Positions 1 through 13,900 are shown, counted from the first letter of the stretch. The stretch is DNA of 64,000 nt from Anseranas semipalmata (GCA_013399115.1 VXAA01003142.1:769053-833052); one strand, 5' to 3'. Notes: generated from the sequence alone by a model not told the origin. Numbers and translations are program-made.

Positions 1-3000
1 TTTTTTGCTAGCTGTGGTCTGATTACATCTGCTTTTCTGTCAAACAAAATATTTCTGGATGAATAAGCAGACCCGCCTTAAGATCCTGGACTAGGGTACC
101 CTGGGGACTGCAGCTGGAAGGCTGGAAGGGAGCGTCGCAGCCTGCGCGAGTGCGGGCAGGGAGGCTTCCCCGCGCAGATCCCCGGCCACCCGAGCACGGA
201 GGATTGCCATCCAGAAGCTTGCCATTGCGACACTCGTGCCCCAGCTAAATCCTGAATGTTTTGCAAAAGCACTGGCTTCGTTTTTAGGCCAGGTGATGGC
301 TGCGGGTTTTACTGTAGGTGGAAGAAATCTGGCTGGTGTGACGAAAATATCCGTCTCCCCCACTACCCAGAGCAGAACGGCTAGTGCAGCAGTGTGGCGG
401 AAATTTGCCTTGCACGGAGAAGAAATGCTGATGCAGTAGAGCTGCTGAGGTTTGCTTTCTCCAGTAGTGACCCTGCCTCTCACGTCCCTGAGTGACGATG
501 GGTGTGTGCTTTGCTTCAGTCTGAGAGTTCTGGGGCAAAAGTGACTTTTCTGTAGTTTTCTCTAGTTAGCAGGCTGCCGAAGGAGAATAGTATCCTTGGC
601 TTTGCTTATTTAACCGTAAACCAAAGCCTATTTAAATCCTTGGCTTATTCAGACCAACTTGACTTTGCCTCTTCTGTAATTTTGAGGAAATCAATGTGAC
701 TGTCTACTCAAATACTATTTACATCTAGAGACAGGATGTAACATATGAGTTCAGGTTTGATTTATTTTGTTTCCTTTTTTCTATGCTAATGCAATTAGGC
801 TCAAAGTAGGTGAGGGCATTTACAAAGGAAGAAATGCCTAGCAGGCGTTTACAGCACTGCTGCAGGAAAATAAAAGCAAATTAATTGAGATGCATAATTT
901 GTGTTTTGCATATGATAACTACTATACACTAACCATCCTGCACCTCTCCTGATGAGAAGAAGACTTCAGAGTGAGTCCCCATTAATAGAAAGCTGCAGTA
1001 GAGATCTTCTTAATTGAGCTGTGGCTTGTATGCTAAGAAGAGAAAGAGAAAAAGCAGTTTGGTCAGTTATTTTAAATGGGGAAAAAGGAGCAGGAACAGA
1101 CAAACAAAGATTTGCAAATAGGAATGTCTCCTAAACTGAATTGCTTCTTAACGCATATTTACAGTCCACATAAGAGGGAAGAAGTGGAAAGGGAAAAAGA
1201 AGAGTAGAGTATCATTTGGTAGGGAGGTTGGGAAGGGATTTTGATTTGAGATCTATACCGGTTTGCGTCTGGGAGGTACCTGCCTGGCAGCATCTGTGTA
1301 TTTATCAATATGTTGCAATGCATGGCTGCTGTACTGCCTATGACTCAAGATGACTTAGTTTGGGCCATTGCAGGATAAAACTGTTGGCTGTGTGTTTGAA
1401 ACATATCAGTGAGCCATCAGATATGATGAGGATTGTTTGTAGCGTGGTAACTTGGAGAGGGTGGTTGCCTTTATCTTTACAGTGATGAGTCTGTAAGTTT
1501 AGGAACAGTAATTGTGGGTGGCTGTGTCCTCCCAGTTCTAAATGCCTGTTCCCAGTGACTTGAATTGTCGCTATAAAAGATGGGTGTGTATGTGTGCAGT
1601 AAAGGTGATCCCAAGGTGGTTAACTCTTTGTTATATTCCTAACAGCCGGTTGGTATTCATTAAGTACACAACAGCCAACTTAGAAAAATGGAAGCATTCA
1701 TCTGGATCCTTTGTAAGTGCTGAAAGGAGGAAAAAAAAAAAAAAGGTGGGACTTAGAGGTAGGAGCCCAGCCTCTGTGAATCATGTTTCCCTGCCACTGT
1801 GCCCATGTTGCCAGGGGACTGGACTTTGATACCGCAGGTTATTGGTGAAACTGCATGTGTGTGCCAAACTTGACTGAGGGGCTTGGTAAAAAGGAGGAAC
1901 GTTATGGCTACACTCATTGCACCCTCACCTCTTGTCAGGCATTGTTCTGTCTGATTTATGCTGCCAGGATGTGTTCTAGACAAACACACTTTTACTGAAG
2001 AGATGCAGCAGTCGGTGTGCCTGGCTACACCCAGAAGACACGTCCTGAAACTCCCCAGTGTGCCAGTGAACAGGCACACCTCTACTGTAAGCAACAGGGA
2101 GGCATTAAAAGCTGGAAACAGACAGGATTTTGCCTCTCCTGAGTTCCAGTGGGAGTCAAATGGCTGAAACCAGGCTTTGATTTACATTTGGTAGTACAGC
2201 GATTGCTTTTTCCTGACCGCTAAAAGCAAGGGAGAGCTGGGATTCCTAGTGTTAATTCCCAGCCAGCTCTCCTGGCAAGCCTTCAGCTCTGGGCTGCGTT
2301 GTGCTCACGATGGGTGTGCACATACCTTTCCTTCACCGCTCACGTCGTCATGGAAATTCGCATGTTATGTGAGCAAGAAAATATTACTCACAGTGCTCTC
2401 TTGCTCGCAGTCTGCCGTTGTTTTGTCAACAAAAGCATATTTTCTGGGCATTCCATGCTATGAGCTCTAAACACCAAACAAAAATTGTCACTGTGATTTA
2501 TATACAGAAAACTATTATAAGTACAGTGTAAAACTGTAGCATTACTTCTAAGCATGTCATAGTAAAAACTTCTACCCTGAGATTCCAATTGTTCACAAGC
2601 TGACAAACTCGCTTCTGATTTTGTAAATAAGTGAACAAAGATGAGAAGGGCTTGTTACTTCAAATCCTGTACTGGTTCATCTTCCTGCTAGACTATTTTC
2701 TCAGTCCTTTTATTTGTTTCTACAGGGAAATCTAGATGTAAATGTCCTACCCTGTAGAGCTTCCATCTCTTCCCTGTTGAGGCTGAGGCCCAGTCAGGAA
2801 TTAAAAATCAGGAATTACAGCTAACACTAAGGCTCTTATTTATTTATTTATATTTCATCCTATTACTGATGCTCACCATTAACTTTAAATAATCCTGACC
2901 CCTCCTAGTTATTCACATGCTAACATTTGCAGCTTAGTTCTTTTGCATAGACATCATTAATCAAGCTGTATAATAAAACTCTTAATCCTTCCCAATAATT

Positions 3001-6000
3001 ATAGCCCTTCTGCTCCTGTACAGTTTTTTTTAATGTTCTTTATACACCACCTAATTGATCATAAATACTTTTCTGCCGATTAGATGCAAAGAACTCAACC
3101 CTTCTTTGAGGTAAAGCTGACCTGGGGAATGGTAATACCTCAAACTGTTCCACTCTTCTGTTCTCCCATTCTTCTGTCCTCTATTTATGCAGCCCCAAAT
3201 TACTTTGGCATTATTGTTTGACTTCATAAGCAGATGTCATATTTTTGTCTGTTCTGAGTAAGAAGTTGTCGCTCTGCCAAATGAAGGGACCGGAGATTTT
3301 TCTATTTCTATGGAGAACCCAAATTCTGGCTAAATCTCTCGTGATTGCGAGGCTTTTCTGAGGACAAACCAACTGGAAATTGGGGCTGATCTCTCTTTCT
3401 CAGACTGCAAGCAGGTCTGTGCAGCTCTTAGGCCAGCAAAACCAGGGAGAGACAAAATCCGCACCTCTCCCCCCAGCAGCTGGGAGCCGCAGGCGGAGGA
3501 ACTCGCGGGCAGAGGCTGGGTGCCTGTGAGGCTCAGCCGGCTGTCGGGAGTCCCTGGGAGGAGGCAGAGCCAGGAGAGCCTGTCTCAGTAGGTGGGGATG
3601 GTGGGGTTAATTTTTTGACATTTCTTTTACACTGGGTATAGCTAGCTACACTTCGCTGCTCTTCCTATTGTTCCTACCAGTGCTAATGTGGCAGGCTTGC
3701 AGTTCGATAGCTGTTATCTAGTCCTGCCTAGAGCAGATCCATCCATCGCATTGGCCAGCACCAATGGCTCGGTCTTATCAGGTCTTATCAATATCATGCC
3801 ACTGATAACTGCTGCTGGAGAAGATAATCCAGCAGGAGAAGGAGGGAAGGTACGGGCTCACCAGCACTAAACTTTGTTGCATGTGAGTGTAAAAAATGCC
3901 GTGAATTTCATAGTGGTGGTGCCTACTATTGCCCTGTTTCTGAAGACCTGAAAACAGCTGGGTTTGCCATCAATCTTCCTGACTAGGATCTCCTACAGCT
4001 ACGTCTGTTGTCACTCTCATGTTGCCATAGATGAGCAAATAATTCACCGTGAGTGGAGCCAGGGCTGACCTGTATCCAAAAGCTTGTTGTCCTTGTAAAC
4101 TAAGCACACGGGGTCTGGAAATAGCAGAGATAGCACCGAGGGCTTTCCAGCCTGTGTCTCTTGCAGTCTTGTTTGCGTTGCAGCAGACTTCGAGGTGTCT
4201 GGCCTGAGTTTGCAATCTAACCAGTATCAGGCAGATGCCAGGCTTGGCTTCCTACACTGTGCTAACGTATGTAATGCATTTGTAGGGGAATGTACTTTGA
4301 TAACTAAAAGTGTTCCCTGCTGATGTTGTTATTGTTGTTACTGTCGTTTGTTTGTTTGTTTTCTTAATAGGGCAGATATCGATAAATAGCATTCCTAGTT
4401 TGTTTAGTCTGAATCACTTTTCCTGGGCTGGCTCTGATTAATGGCTAAATATCCGTTTATACTCTTTATCCCTAAATAAATCCTGCCACTGAGACAATGT
4501 CCAGTACCCGCTTTAGGTATGTCAGAGAATATTTTGCCGGAAAAGATGTTATCGGACCACTGACATCGCTGTAATCTCCACATGCCGATGGGGTGTCCTC
4601 CCTCCCTCCCTCCTGCCCCTGCAGCACTCTCCCAGGCCAGGGGCACGAAACACGCAGAACTGGCTGCAGGAGGCGTGGAGGCTGAGCAGAGCTGGTTTGA
4701 AAAGTTTTTGCTGTCTTGAGTAGCTCCAAGAAAAGCCTTTTCTTTGCCCTTTCTGGGCCAACTTGACTGCCTTCAGGTGGTGGTGGTGTTGCATTCTCTG
4801 TCTCAAATTACTATTTTTTTCTTTTTATGTAACAGTAGAGCACATGGGTTAAGGCAGAGGATTTTAACTCTTCAGGTAAATGTTCTTGGACTCGCTGTCT
4901 TTTTCTTAGTTTTTACACAAGAAGGACTTGTTTGACAGGTTACGTTAAAAACAAGCTGTCTCCAGAATCTAGCTGTGCTGGGACAGACAGCTCTGATGAA
5001 AGAGAGATTTTTTGGAAAACGTTCTAGCCTAGATCTCGCTGCTCCCTTTATACCTACGTTAGAGGGAGCTCGGGATCTGGCCCTACCTACATCTGAATGT
5101 GTGAAAGTCGAAATCCATGTTATGCAGATGTGGAAAGCGAGCTGCGATGACAGCTCACTGAAACCCAAGCACTGGTAGGTATAGTTTAGGCCATGTGCGT
5201 AGGTATCCTGCCTCCGGGCAGGAACACCTTTGCTGTTGTTGTTTTCATTGGACTGACCCAAACTTCTCTCTAGTTTTTAAAGAGAAGGGGGTCCGGCCAC
5301 AATGGGTGCCTTTTCAGAAGCCTGTGTCTCTGTGAAATGGGAATTTCTGGCTGTTTGCTGGAGGCTTTCTCCCCCTTGCTGCGCTGGCGCGTGGTGGGTG
5401 AGCTGCGAGCTCCAGCCGCAGCTCGGCTGGGGTCAGGCCCCTTGCTCCACCCCTGAGCCCCCTCAGCCCGCAGCTGCCTGATGCTGTTGTTGAACCCAGG
5501 GGTCTGTGTGGTGCCCGGTCCCACCAAACCTCAAAGTAATGATTCAAACAGGACCCTTCCGCTTTACCTCTGACTCTGCTATTTCTTCTCCACCCGCACC
5601 ATTTTAGCTGTTTCTAAATCTTTTTTGGCTGTGAATAGATATATATCTTCAAGAGCATTCTCTTCCTCTTTGTCATCTCTCAGCTTGGCTATTCCAAATC
5701 TATTTCTTTTTGGTCATGCTAATTTTACTTCACATACATTATTCTTGTAAAAAACAAGCAGCCAGGAAGCTGTGTGCTGACAGCATTATTATTTCCCAGT
5801 AGTTATCTCCTGTGGTTGTACCCTCTTGCCTGCTCTCATACTTCCCTGTGCGTGGAAGTGTTTTTGTAAATTTGTATGTCAAACAGGGATGATAATGATA
5901 AAGTACATTCTCAGAGGTTGTGTGCCTTATCTGCTCAGATGTCTGTGGGTCTTAGAGATACTGACTTTGGAGGTGTTATCTCCATTACCATGCTATACTA

Positions 6001-6227
6001 TATCCTTTTCAACAGGACAAATTAGCGGGCAGGGAGTTCAGCGCTGCTTCGACGATGACGGTGCCTCTCTGCTCTGCAGCTGTGTGCTTTGGAGAAATCC
6101 AGTATTGCTCTGACATAGGGCGTGCTTTTTACAGTAAAGCATTTTGACTAAAGGAAACAGAAGACCTGCAATGACCTACAGTTCAGTGCACTGCTGTGTG
6201 TGACATCTTTCTTCTTTTCTTTTCAAG
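1..6227 (+). other. Probable intron 1 of PERP copy A (or its upstream flank)
   Basis: No coding exon is supported here. I looked for a first PERP exon (the Arg-Cys-Arg-Trp-Ile-Leu-Pro start of helix 1 and a Ser-Leu-Met-x-Tyr end followed by a donor site) and found none, so exon 1 of copy A is most likely left of the window and this stretch is intron. It holds a CpG cluster at about 128-202, an A14 run at 1731-1744, a 10-bp tandem duplication at 3771-3790, a TTG/TTTG-rich tract at 4325-4373 and a C-rich four-run tract at 4600-4619. The open frames present are short and have no recognisable domain. Confidence 0.55.
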
Positions 6228-6371
6228 GATGGGGGAGAGCAGCAGCTGCCACATACCTCGTTGGCTTTGTGATCCTGGTCATCTGTTTCGCCCTCGCAGT
6301 CATTGCGTTCTCAATCGAAATACTCCGTTTCAACTTTGTGCGAGGAATTGGAGGCTTGCTCTTTGTTGTTG
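6228..6371 (+). CDS. PERP: PERP copy A, exon 2 (partial gene; exon 1 outside window)
   Basis: This is the second coding exon of a PERP-family protein. PERP is a tetraspan membrane protein of the PMP22/claudin superfamily that sits in desmosomes and the plasma membrane and is a target of p53 and p63 in mammals. The exon is 144 bp, enters in phase 1 after a pyrimidine-rich AG acceptor at 6226-6227 and leaves in phase 1 before GTAAGG at 6372. It encodes the family motif WGRAAAA, then helix 2 (LVGFVILVICFALAVIAF), a short charged loop (EILRFNFVRG) and the start of helix 3 (IGGLLFVV). If the missing exon ends in G, as copy B's does, the boundary residue is Gly, where copy B has Ala. About 39 of 47 full codons match copy B. 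No PERP exon 1 is seen in the preceding 6.2 kb. Confidence 0.93.
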
Positions 6372-7010
6372 GTAAGGCTGGGGGCAAAGACAAGGTTGTC
6401 CGAGATGTAAAACAGTCATCGGCAGAAAAACTTGCTAGATGGAGCCTCCCTTATGAAATAAGATGTCTTTGTCTGGTTTCTGACTCATTTTCATGGGGAA
6501 CAAGGGAAGTCTGACCTACGCTCTGAGAGGATAATGGTTAGGGAAGCTCCAGCAGCCTTTGTCAATAAGCACTTTCCCAAAAGCAGTGCATGGGGGCAAA
6601 AGACAGCTTTGACCCTGCATGTCACATGCTAAGACTTTGGAGCCGAGAGCCCCAGGTGCTTCCCACCTTCCTGGGGAGAGGAGGAGCTGGGGGCCATGGT
6701 ACAAGCGGGAGGTAAGTGGCTCCACAAGGACCAAGGTGCCTGGCTGTAGGACAGGGCTGGTCTTGGCTTGCAGGTGAGTGCCTCAGCAAAGCGGCAATGT
6801 CAGCTGTAGCTGCCACCGCCAAGTAGATAGGGACCTGCCTAGATCAGAAGTCATGCACCTCTGCAATTGTGCAGGTGAGTTCGTAGGACTGAAGCTAATC
6901 TGTATGTATCTGAGAGGGCAATGCAGTTATCTCCAGATACCGGTTTTAGTGGGAAATGTAACGACATTCATTGTCACTTACTCTTGGTTTTCTTTTCTTT
7001 CTCTCCTTAG

Positions 7011-7246
7011 CTGCATTCCAGATCATAGGCTTGGTCATCTACCCAGTGAAATTCACAGAAGAAATTCCACTGATAGGTGATAATATGTTCAGCTGGGCCT
7101 ATGGTTTTGGTTGGGCCAGCACTGTTGTTGTAATAGGCTGCGCTTTCTTCTTCTGCTGCCTCCCTAACTGGGAAGATGAAGTCCTGGGAAACATCAAGCC
7201 GACCTATTACTACTCCTCCCCAGAGAGAGCACCATACTTAAATTGA
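7011..7246 (+). CDS. PERP: PERP copy A, exon 3 (C-terminal exon)
   Basis: This is the last coding exon, following an intron of 639 bp (6372-7010) with donor GTAAGG and acceptor CTCTCCTTAG. It enters in phase 1 and ends at TGA 7244-7246. The peptide completes helix 3 ([15 protein letters not shown]), a second extracellular loop ending [11 protein letters not shown], and helix 4 ([17 protein letters not shown]). A cytoplasmic tail follows, with [18 protein letters not shown] then PERAPYLN. The [15 protein letters not shown] and LGN-KP motifs are diagnostic of PERP. The tail is eight residues longer than that of copy B after the shared YSS-P region boundary. The paired cysteines at the cytoplasmic end of helix 4 are typical palmitoylation candidates (inference). 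Exons 2 and 3 give about 126 residues; with a 70-residue first exon the protein would be about 196. Confidence 0.94.
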
Positions 7247-7998
7247 AAGATTAACTCCAACTACGATCAACTGTCAAAGCAATGGAATTTACAGCAATGC
7301 TGTAAATTTTGGTGCGATTATAAGAGACTGAAGAAAACCACCTTATTTCTTCAGAGTATTTCTTACTAGTACTGGTAACAAATTAGTAAAAACATTGGCA
7401 TCTTTAAGCAAATAGGTTTTACCTAAAGTATTATTTATATATTCTCATGTCAATTCTGTTTGGGTGGTTTACTTGCTCCTTTCCCTCCCAACTAATTGAG
7501 TCACCCTTATTTTATTAAAATATTTGCTTGTGAATAAAGATGTAGTGTTTCAAGTATGGAAAGGAGGAAGAGAGATTTTAAACAACCCGCTAGGGGGACC
7601 TTTAATTATTTTGTTTTATTTTTTCACCTCTAACAAAATTGCCTTAAATAGAACTAGGAAAAAAATACAACCCTTCTAAAGAATGCTTTTTCTTCCACCA
7701 AAGTCAGTCCCAAGGAAGGAACTTTACTGAGTGTATTACAGTCACATGCTGCCTAAGAATCTTTTCTCATTCCTGTTACTGGACTGTTGACTATTAACTG
7801 TATGAACTAAGGGGAAAATACAATTAAAATTTATTTTTTCCACCATTTGTTGCAGTTGGATGGAGATGTCCTCTAAAGCATGGAGCTAGTGTGTGTGATG
7901 GTGGCTAGTGTAACACTTATTGGTGTTTTTGTGGCCACTGCGGGACTTGTGATGGAGCATATAGTTAAATATTAATTGTCACAGAGGGAACCAATAAA
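7247..7998 (+). other. 3' UTR of PERP copy A with two poly(A) signals
   Basis: Downstream of the stop codon there are AATAAA hexamers at 7533-7538 and 7993-7998, followed by another at 9299-9304. The first would give a 3' UTR of roughly 0.3 kb and the second about 0.75 kb. Which one is used cannot be decided from sequence alone. The stretch is AT-rich and has no open frame of note. Confidence 0.55.
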
Positions 7999-10900
7999 AC
8001 TTCATATGTTAAAGTGTGTACATTTTTACATGGTATCTCAGAGATACTGATTTAGAAAATACCTTTCAGTAGAAACATACACTTCTTTATGTCTGCCCTT
8101 TTAAAACTGCAGTGCTTTAATTATCAGACATGCTTTGGAGGGGAATCTTGGCATAAGGTCTTGAAAACCTCCAGAAGTTTCTAAAACACACTGTGGGTGC
8201 TCCAGGGAATAGTAAACTTGGGAGTGCTGTGTGAGTCACTAGGGATAACAGGTATAAGTAGGAAAGCAGTCTGTGAGCAATATATGCATGCAAACTTCGT
8301 ACAGACATACTTCTCAGGGAGTAACCTGCTGGGCTCCCAGCTTGTCTTTCTGGAGCTTGCAACTCCAAGTTTTCCAGTGAGACAGAGCCGTGCCTGTGTC
8401 CATCATGGACCAGCAGCAGCTTACAGCATATTTTATTACGGTCTCTAATCTTTGTCAGAGCTTTCTTCAGCTGGGGAAGAAGAAAGAAGAGTCTCGTGTG
8501 GGGAGCTCCTCTGCCAGCTGTGGGGGAAGGAGCTCTAGCAGAGACAGGTTTCTGAGAGGGGTGTAGTGGTGGAGGAAGGCAAATGCCGCGTGTTACAGGA
8601 CTGCTTTCCCCTTATCATGCACCCAGTACTTAGGAGAGGGTAAATGTGTGGGTATGTGTATTCATGAACATGTACAAAATAGAAGTTACAAAGCATTAAT
8701 CAGTATCCTGTAAAACTAAAGGAATTCAGAGCTAAGCTTTTTCAATGCCCAATATATCTTGTATTATATGATGTGTATCATTCTGTTTTGTAACAACTTT
8801 TCTCATTTGGTAATTCTGCATTTTGTATGTGTTCCTGTTTTGGAAAGGCCAGGTGATGTCTTAAGGTCCCTTGCAGACCTGTATTTTATAATTTTTACAT
8901 CTTCAGACTTCAGAACTGTGTTACAAGCTCAGTCATGGCATATACAATCAACGATGTTTGTGATTCTTGCTGAAGAAGACAACCTGTGACTAATGTGTCT
9001 TTGTAAGAACACACTTCTTTTCTGTACAGTACTGGCTGGGGCGGGGGGTATCCTGTGTAAACATATCTGTATTATGAGGAATTATAGTACGTTTCTGGTG
9101 AATTCAAAACACAGAAGAGAATCCCAAGTCTGGAAAATCCTTGCACAGCTAAAGCTGAGAAGGAGAAAAGACGTAAGAAAATGGACACCCTTCCTAATGA
9201 GAGGGAGGATGGTATGGTAATAGGGTTTAGCATATCTTAAGTCTTTTGTATGTTTTTTATAAGCATTGTTATAACTTGTCAAAAAAGCACAAATGTAAAA
9301 TAAACTTGGTTCTGAATATACTGGTTAGGTGGAAGCATAAGCAGCATGTTACACAAGATGTTCGGGAGAAAGCTGTTGCAAATAGTCATTAATTACTCTC
9401 AAGTGATACTAATGTAAGTGGCACTCCTTTCAAATGTGGTGGCTTAATTAAAACTGTTTTAATGATAGTTGTAGAAGCTTGGTGTTGTTTCTGTTCTTGG
9501 TGTTGTTTCAGGGATTCATTTCACAAACTCAGGAAAATTGCCATTCTTTTCCTCTTTTTATGTGAACATCAGTATCTATGAACTGCTGGGTTAATAAAAT
9601 GGAGTTAAAGACCTCATCTATCCAGGAGGCAACAACTGCATTTTCCAGTCAAATAAGCTTGAGTATACACTGCAAAACACACGCATGCTTTCATCAGAAG
9701 CACTGGGCATAGAAAACTCTTGGTGAAGCCAAAACCTCCTAAATGCATCACAACTTCAGGAGGAACCCTAAACATTTTAAGCACACTATGATCTACAGGA
9801 GGTCTCAGATGTGGGAAGCTTGTTCTTTGTAACCAAAACTACCAACTAACTTTCATATACTGATCAAGCACTTTCAGTGGGGAGACAAAGATGAAGTACT
9901 CACCTGGTATTTTCAGTGGAAGGCTGCACTTCTCCAGTAATTAAAAACCTTCCCATTTTTAACCTCACGTTATGCATGGTCCGTAAATAGTCCTATGCTA
10001 CTGGTATTCTTTATTTCGAACAACTCTTTCTACCTCTGACTTTATACAGACGGCAAATCCAACGTTGGCCACCACTGCTTCAAACCAGCCTGGGGCTTCT
10101 CATTTCTGGAAAGACAGGTTCACCATTTTCCCAATTTTTTAAGCTGCCCTTTTCCTTAAATGTCTTAGTTTTAAAACACACTTACCACCCTGGATTCTGG
10201 CTGCTTGTTTGCTTTTCTCTTGTTTTGTGTTCTCTTTTCCCTCTCCTTTAATTACTCTTAATTTTGAATACACAATTAGGGAAAATATTTTGTTCATTTT
10301 AGATTTTCCCAAATGCTCTGAAAATAATTGGAGGGTTTGTACGATGCCCTTTGATTTCTTAACATGAAGAACATTTGCACTCCTGCTTACCTAGCAGTCT
10401 TTATTCAGCTACAGCCCAATTCTGTAAAACTGAAAAACCCCACCGAGCTTCAGGCTGCAGGCTGGCTCCTTCTAGCCCAGCCCTGGTGAGGACAGAGCTG
10501 CTCAGAGAACCAGAGCACACGTGGCTCTCTGCTCAGGGGAGTGAAGAGCACTCGACTTGTGTGACTGGGTGCTAGAGAAGGCTAACTCACCCGAGTGGGG
10601 TGACTGGAATGATTAAATCTCATGGATATGGGAAACAGCTGCCACACCCTACTGAGATTCTCTGTTTTCAGTTGATGTAACAAGTGACTCACTTTTTAGA
10701 CAATTCCTTCTCAAGGTAGAATTCCTAAGAGATACTCACCTGGCTTTTACTTCTTGCTACTTCTTACTACTTTTGGACCCAGAATACATAAATAAGTCAA
10801 TACAGTGTAGTCTAGATCATTTGAGATAACCTTTTTTTTGGGAGGGGGGTATCATGATAAGCACTTAGAAAGAAAAATACCCATATAATAAAACGAAAGG

Positions 10901-13900
10901 TTACCAAAAAAAAAGAAAAACAGAGTTGCTGAGATCATTGTGCATTTATGAATTAATGATGAACCAAGCACATACATACATCAATGGAAACCAAAATGCT
11001 TTAGGATATTCACAACAGGCAAAAGAGCTGAGTACTGGTGTCACAATGCAGAGCAGTGGAACTTGCTGGCAATAAGGAACAGCAGTCTGAAAAAACGGGA
11101 TTTTCAGTGCCAGTAAGTGAGAAGGCACAGATTTTGAAATGAAACTGGGAGCTGATACTCACAACCAGAATGAAACATAACCAGATGTGGAGGATGTGTT
11201 TCCCAAAGGCAGGGATGCTGTGTTTCTGGCTGTGATTCCTGTAAAAGGTACATGCACAGGTGTAGAGAAATCTGGATCCATGGCACCTGGGATGTGACAG
11301 CGTCACTGCACAGGTGCAGCAGTGATCTGTGCAGATCTGATGGACCAAAGAAGTGTTGATTTTGCTGTGCATGTGCAACTTATTTCTAAGACAGGTCCAA
11401 GGCATCCCCTGTACAGGTTTCCACCAGTGTAATAAGCAGCATTTGTCTGGGATTTGCTGGCATGCAAAGGTGTGGGCCAAGCTGCTCCAGCTATGGAGCT
11501 CGACATCCAGAAATTCCAGGCAAAAAGCCAATGGCTTCAAATTTTGCCTGCATACAATTATATTTAAATGACTTGGGAGTTGTCAGAATAATCCAAAGAC
11601 TTTTTTATGATGATTTTTGAATACCTAAATTTAATAAGGCTGAATTTATAATAAACATTGTAGTGGAAAACATGTAAGTCTGTCTAGAGCTTTACAATAT
11701 AAATAATAAAAATGCAAATAATATAAATAAATGATAATGTATGATAAGCAATATGCATTATATGATATAAATAATGAATATAAACTTTTCCATGAATTAT
11801 ATTCCTCATGGGTATGTCTTTGCAGGATTGGATAATATTTACCAGAAGGATTGGTATGACTGTTGCTTTTCATTTATTTAAGGCAATGTGGCCAACACAT
11901 ACTATTTTCCACCATATTCTCTTGAAGAATATGGAAGTGTCTTATAAATATTAAAAATTGCAGAGCGTCAAGAGTGCACATTGGAAAGCGGCAAACAGCA
12001 GTGGGGACTGGAAAAGATGCCTGTGGTGGGCATGGAGAGGGGAATCGCAACCCAGCCCGTCCTCCTCGTCTGTGCTGGCCCGAGAAACGATCATGCGTTG
12101 AAGCACGTTCATTGACTGTCACGATCTTGAATTCATATGGAGGCATATCGTAGGGCAGGAGCTGGCGTGTGGCTGTTACAATCCCTTTTCAGTAGAAAGC
12201 CTATCCTTAAATTCTTTTTGTGTTAGCAGTCCCACAGCACAAGAAATAAGGAGAATGCACCATGAAAAGAGAATCCAGATGAATTGTGGTACTTGTAAAT
12301 TACTTTTTGCTCTGATTTGCTATAGAAAGTCAAAACAACTTGCAAGGCAAAACTCAGGACAACCATAACTGCGTTTTGTATCAAGACAGTATGAAAATTT
12401 GAAAATGTAGGTAGGAGACTGCTGCTTTCTTTTCAGCCTTGTTCCCAAATCCATTCCATATCAAACACTTAAAACTGAAATAGTCATTTTCATGTACCAT
12501 TTTGGTTTCAGCAAAACCCTACTTTTGCCTGGAAAATTTCAGAGCGACAATTCATGGCTGAAGCTCTTAAAGGTATGCTTGGTATGCATGCCTTATCTGC
12601 AAATCTCAGAGTACTTAAAGAAGTAGCTGGTGCTGTGACCCATAAGGCACAGTAAATGAAGCAATTTCTTTGACAGTGAATTGTAAGTAAAAAGGGTGCA
12701 GAACCTGGGAATTGCCCAAGTAAGGCTGGTTTTACTCCTCTCCTAAGGCAGCTGACCTGTACGTTTTACAGGGAGTTACTGTTATGATTTGCTCTGTTGG
12801 GACAACTATTTAGTTTGCCTTGCTATGCCACAGGGAAGCTGCAGGCCCCAGAGCAAGTCACTTAAGCAAAATTATCATTGTAAAAGAGCTGGTACTCCTG
12901 ACAGCCACGCTAGGAAGCTGCAGATCCCCCAGATGGTTACAAATGCTGAGGACCTGACCGGGCTGGGAATTGTGTGGTTGTTTTACAAAACACCCTTGAT
13001 TTTGGCCGCTTGTGGGGGTGGAAGGCTGAATTCATCAAACTTCTTCAGAGCATCGGTAAGAAGTAACTGTGGTTTAAGCCTTGTTCCAGCATAGAGTTCA
13101 CCCTGAAAAAACCATGTCCTTTAACAAAAACTAGCTAAAAACAAAATCCACACTCGGGCACACAGACATTTTCCTTCTGTGCTTTCCTAATACGGCCTTG
13201 AACAGCCCACATGAATAACAAACATGGGTGCAGCCTCATGTTTGCTACTCTGCTGTTAAAACCTGCTATTATGATAATCTTCTGTTTTTGCACATATAAC
13301 CTCACTAAGGGAAGGAAGAGTCTCCTAAGCCTATGCATTTGTCTTGTTGAGGGAGGCCTGTTTTACCGACAAGTCAGTGAGCACCATGTGTGAGGCAGGC
13401 TCGTGGGAAAGGAAAAACTCACTCCCCAGGCTGCAGGGGCTTGGCTCAGTGAGGCAAAGACCTGGGAGCACCTGAGAGGGCAACCTGCAGCCCCTTCCCC
13501 CAGAAGGGCAGTCGAGAGAGTGGATGTGAACATCTCCTTGCTGGAGGCTCAGTAATTTCCCCAACCCTCTCCTTGTTTCAGATTGAGTCCTGTGAAACAA
13601 CAAGTGCTAGCCTTCAGGCAGCACCTTCAAAACTACAAGAGCTCAACTGGGTTCATTTTTTTATGTGGGTGTTCTTATTTTACAATGAAGTGAAGTCAAG
13701 TCCTGTTCAAAATGCATTTTCAGTATTCTTCTGATTAATGTAAAAGAATTGCATCTTGAATTACCCTGTGAACACTTCCACATCTAAAGGCATTTTTCTG
13801 CTTATTATGTGCTTATTATGCACGAAATATTAGTCATATTGATAACAGAGCCTGTGCCTATTGCCTTGGTGCACAGGAGATGCAGGGTAGAAAGAGGACC

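Noticed and set aside
236..439. Possible coding exon in the CpG cluster at the left edge
   Set aside because: Translation in each frame lacks the PERP exon 1 hallmarks (RCRW, GRGW, LW-C) and no donor site follows the frame.
12570..12600. Imperfect paired p53-like site between the two copies
   Set aside because: Each half departs from the consensus in a core-flanking base, so it is not better than chance.
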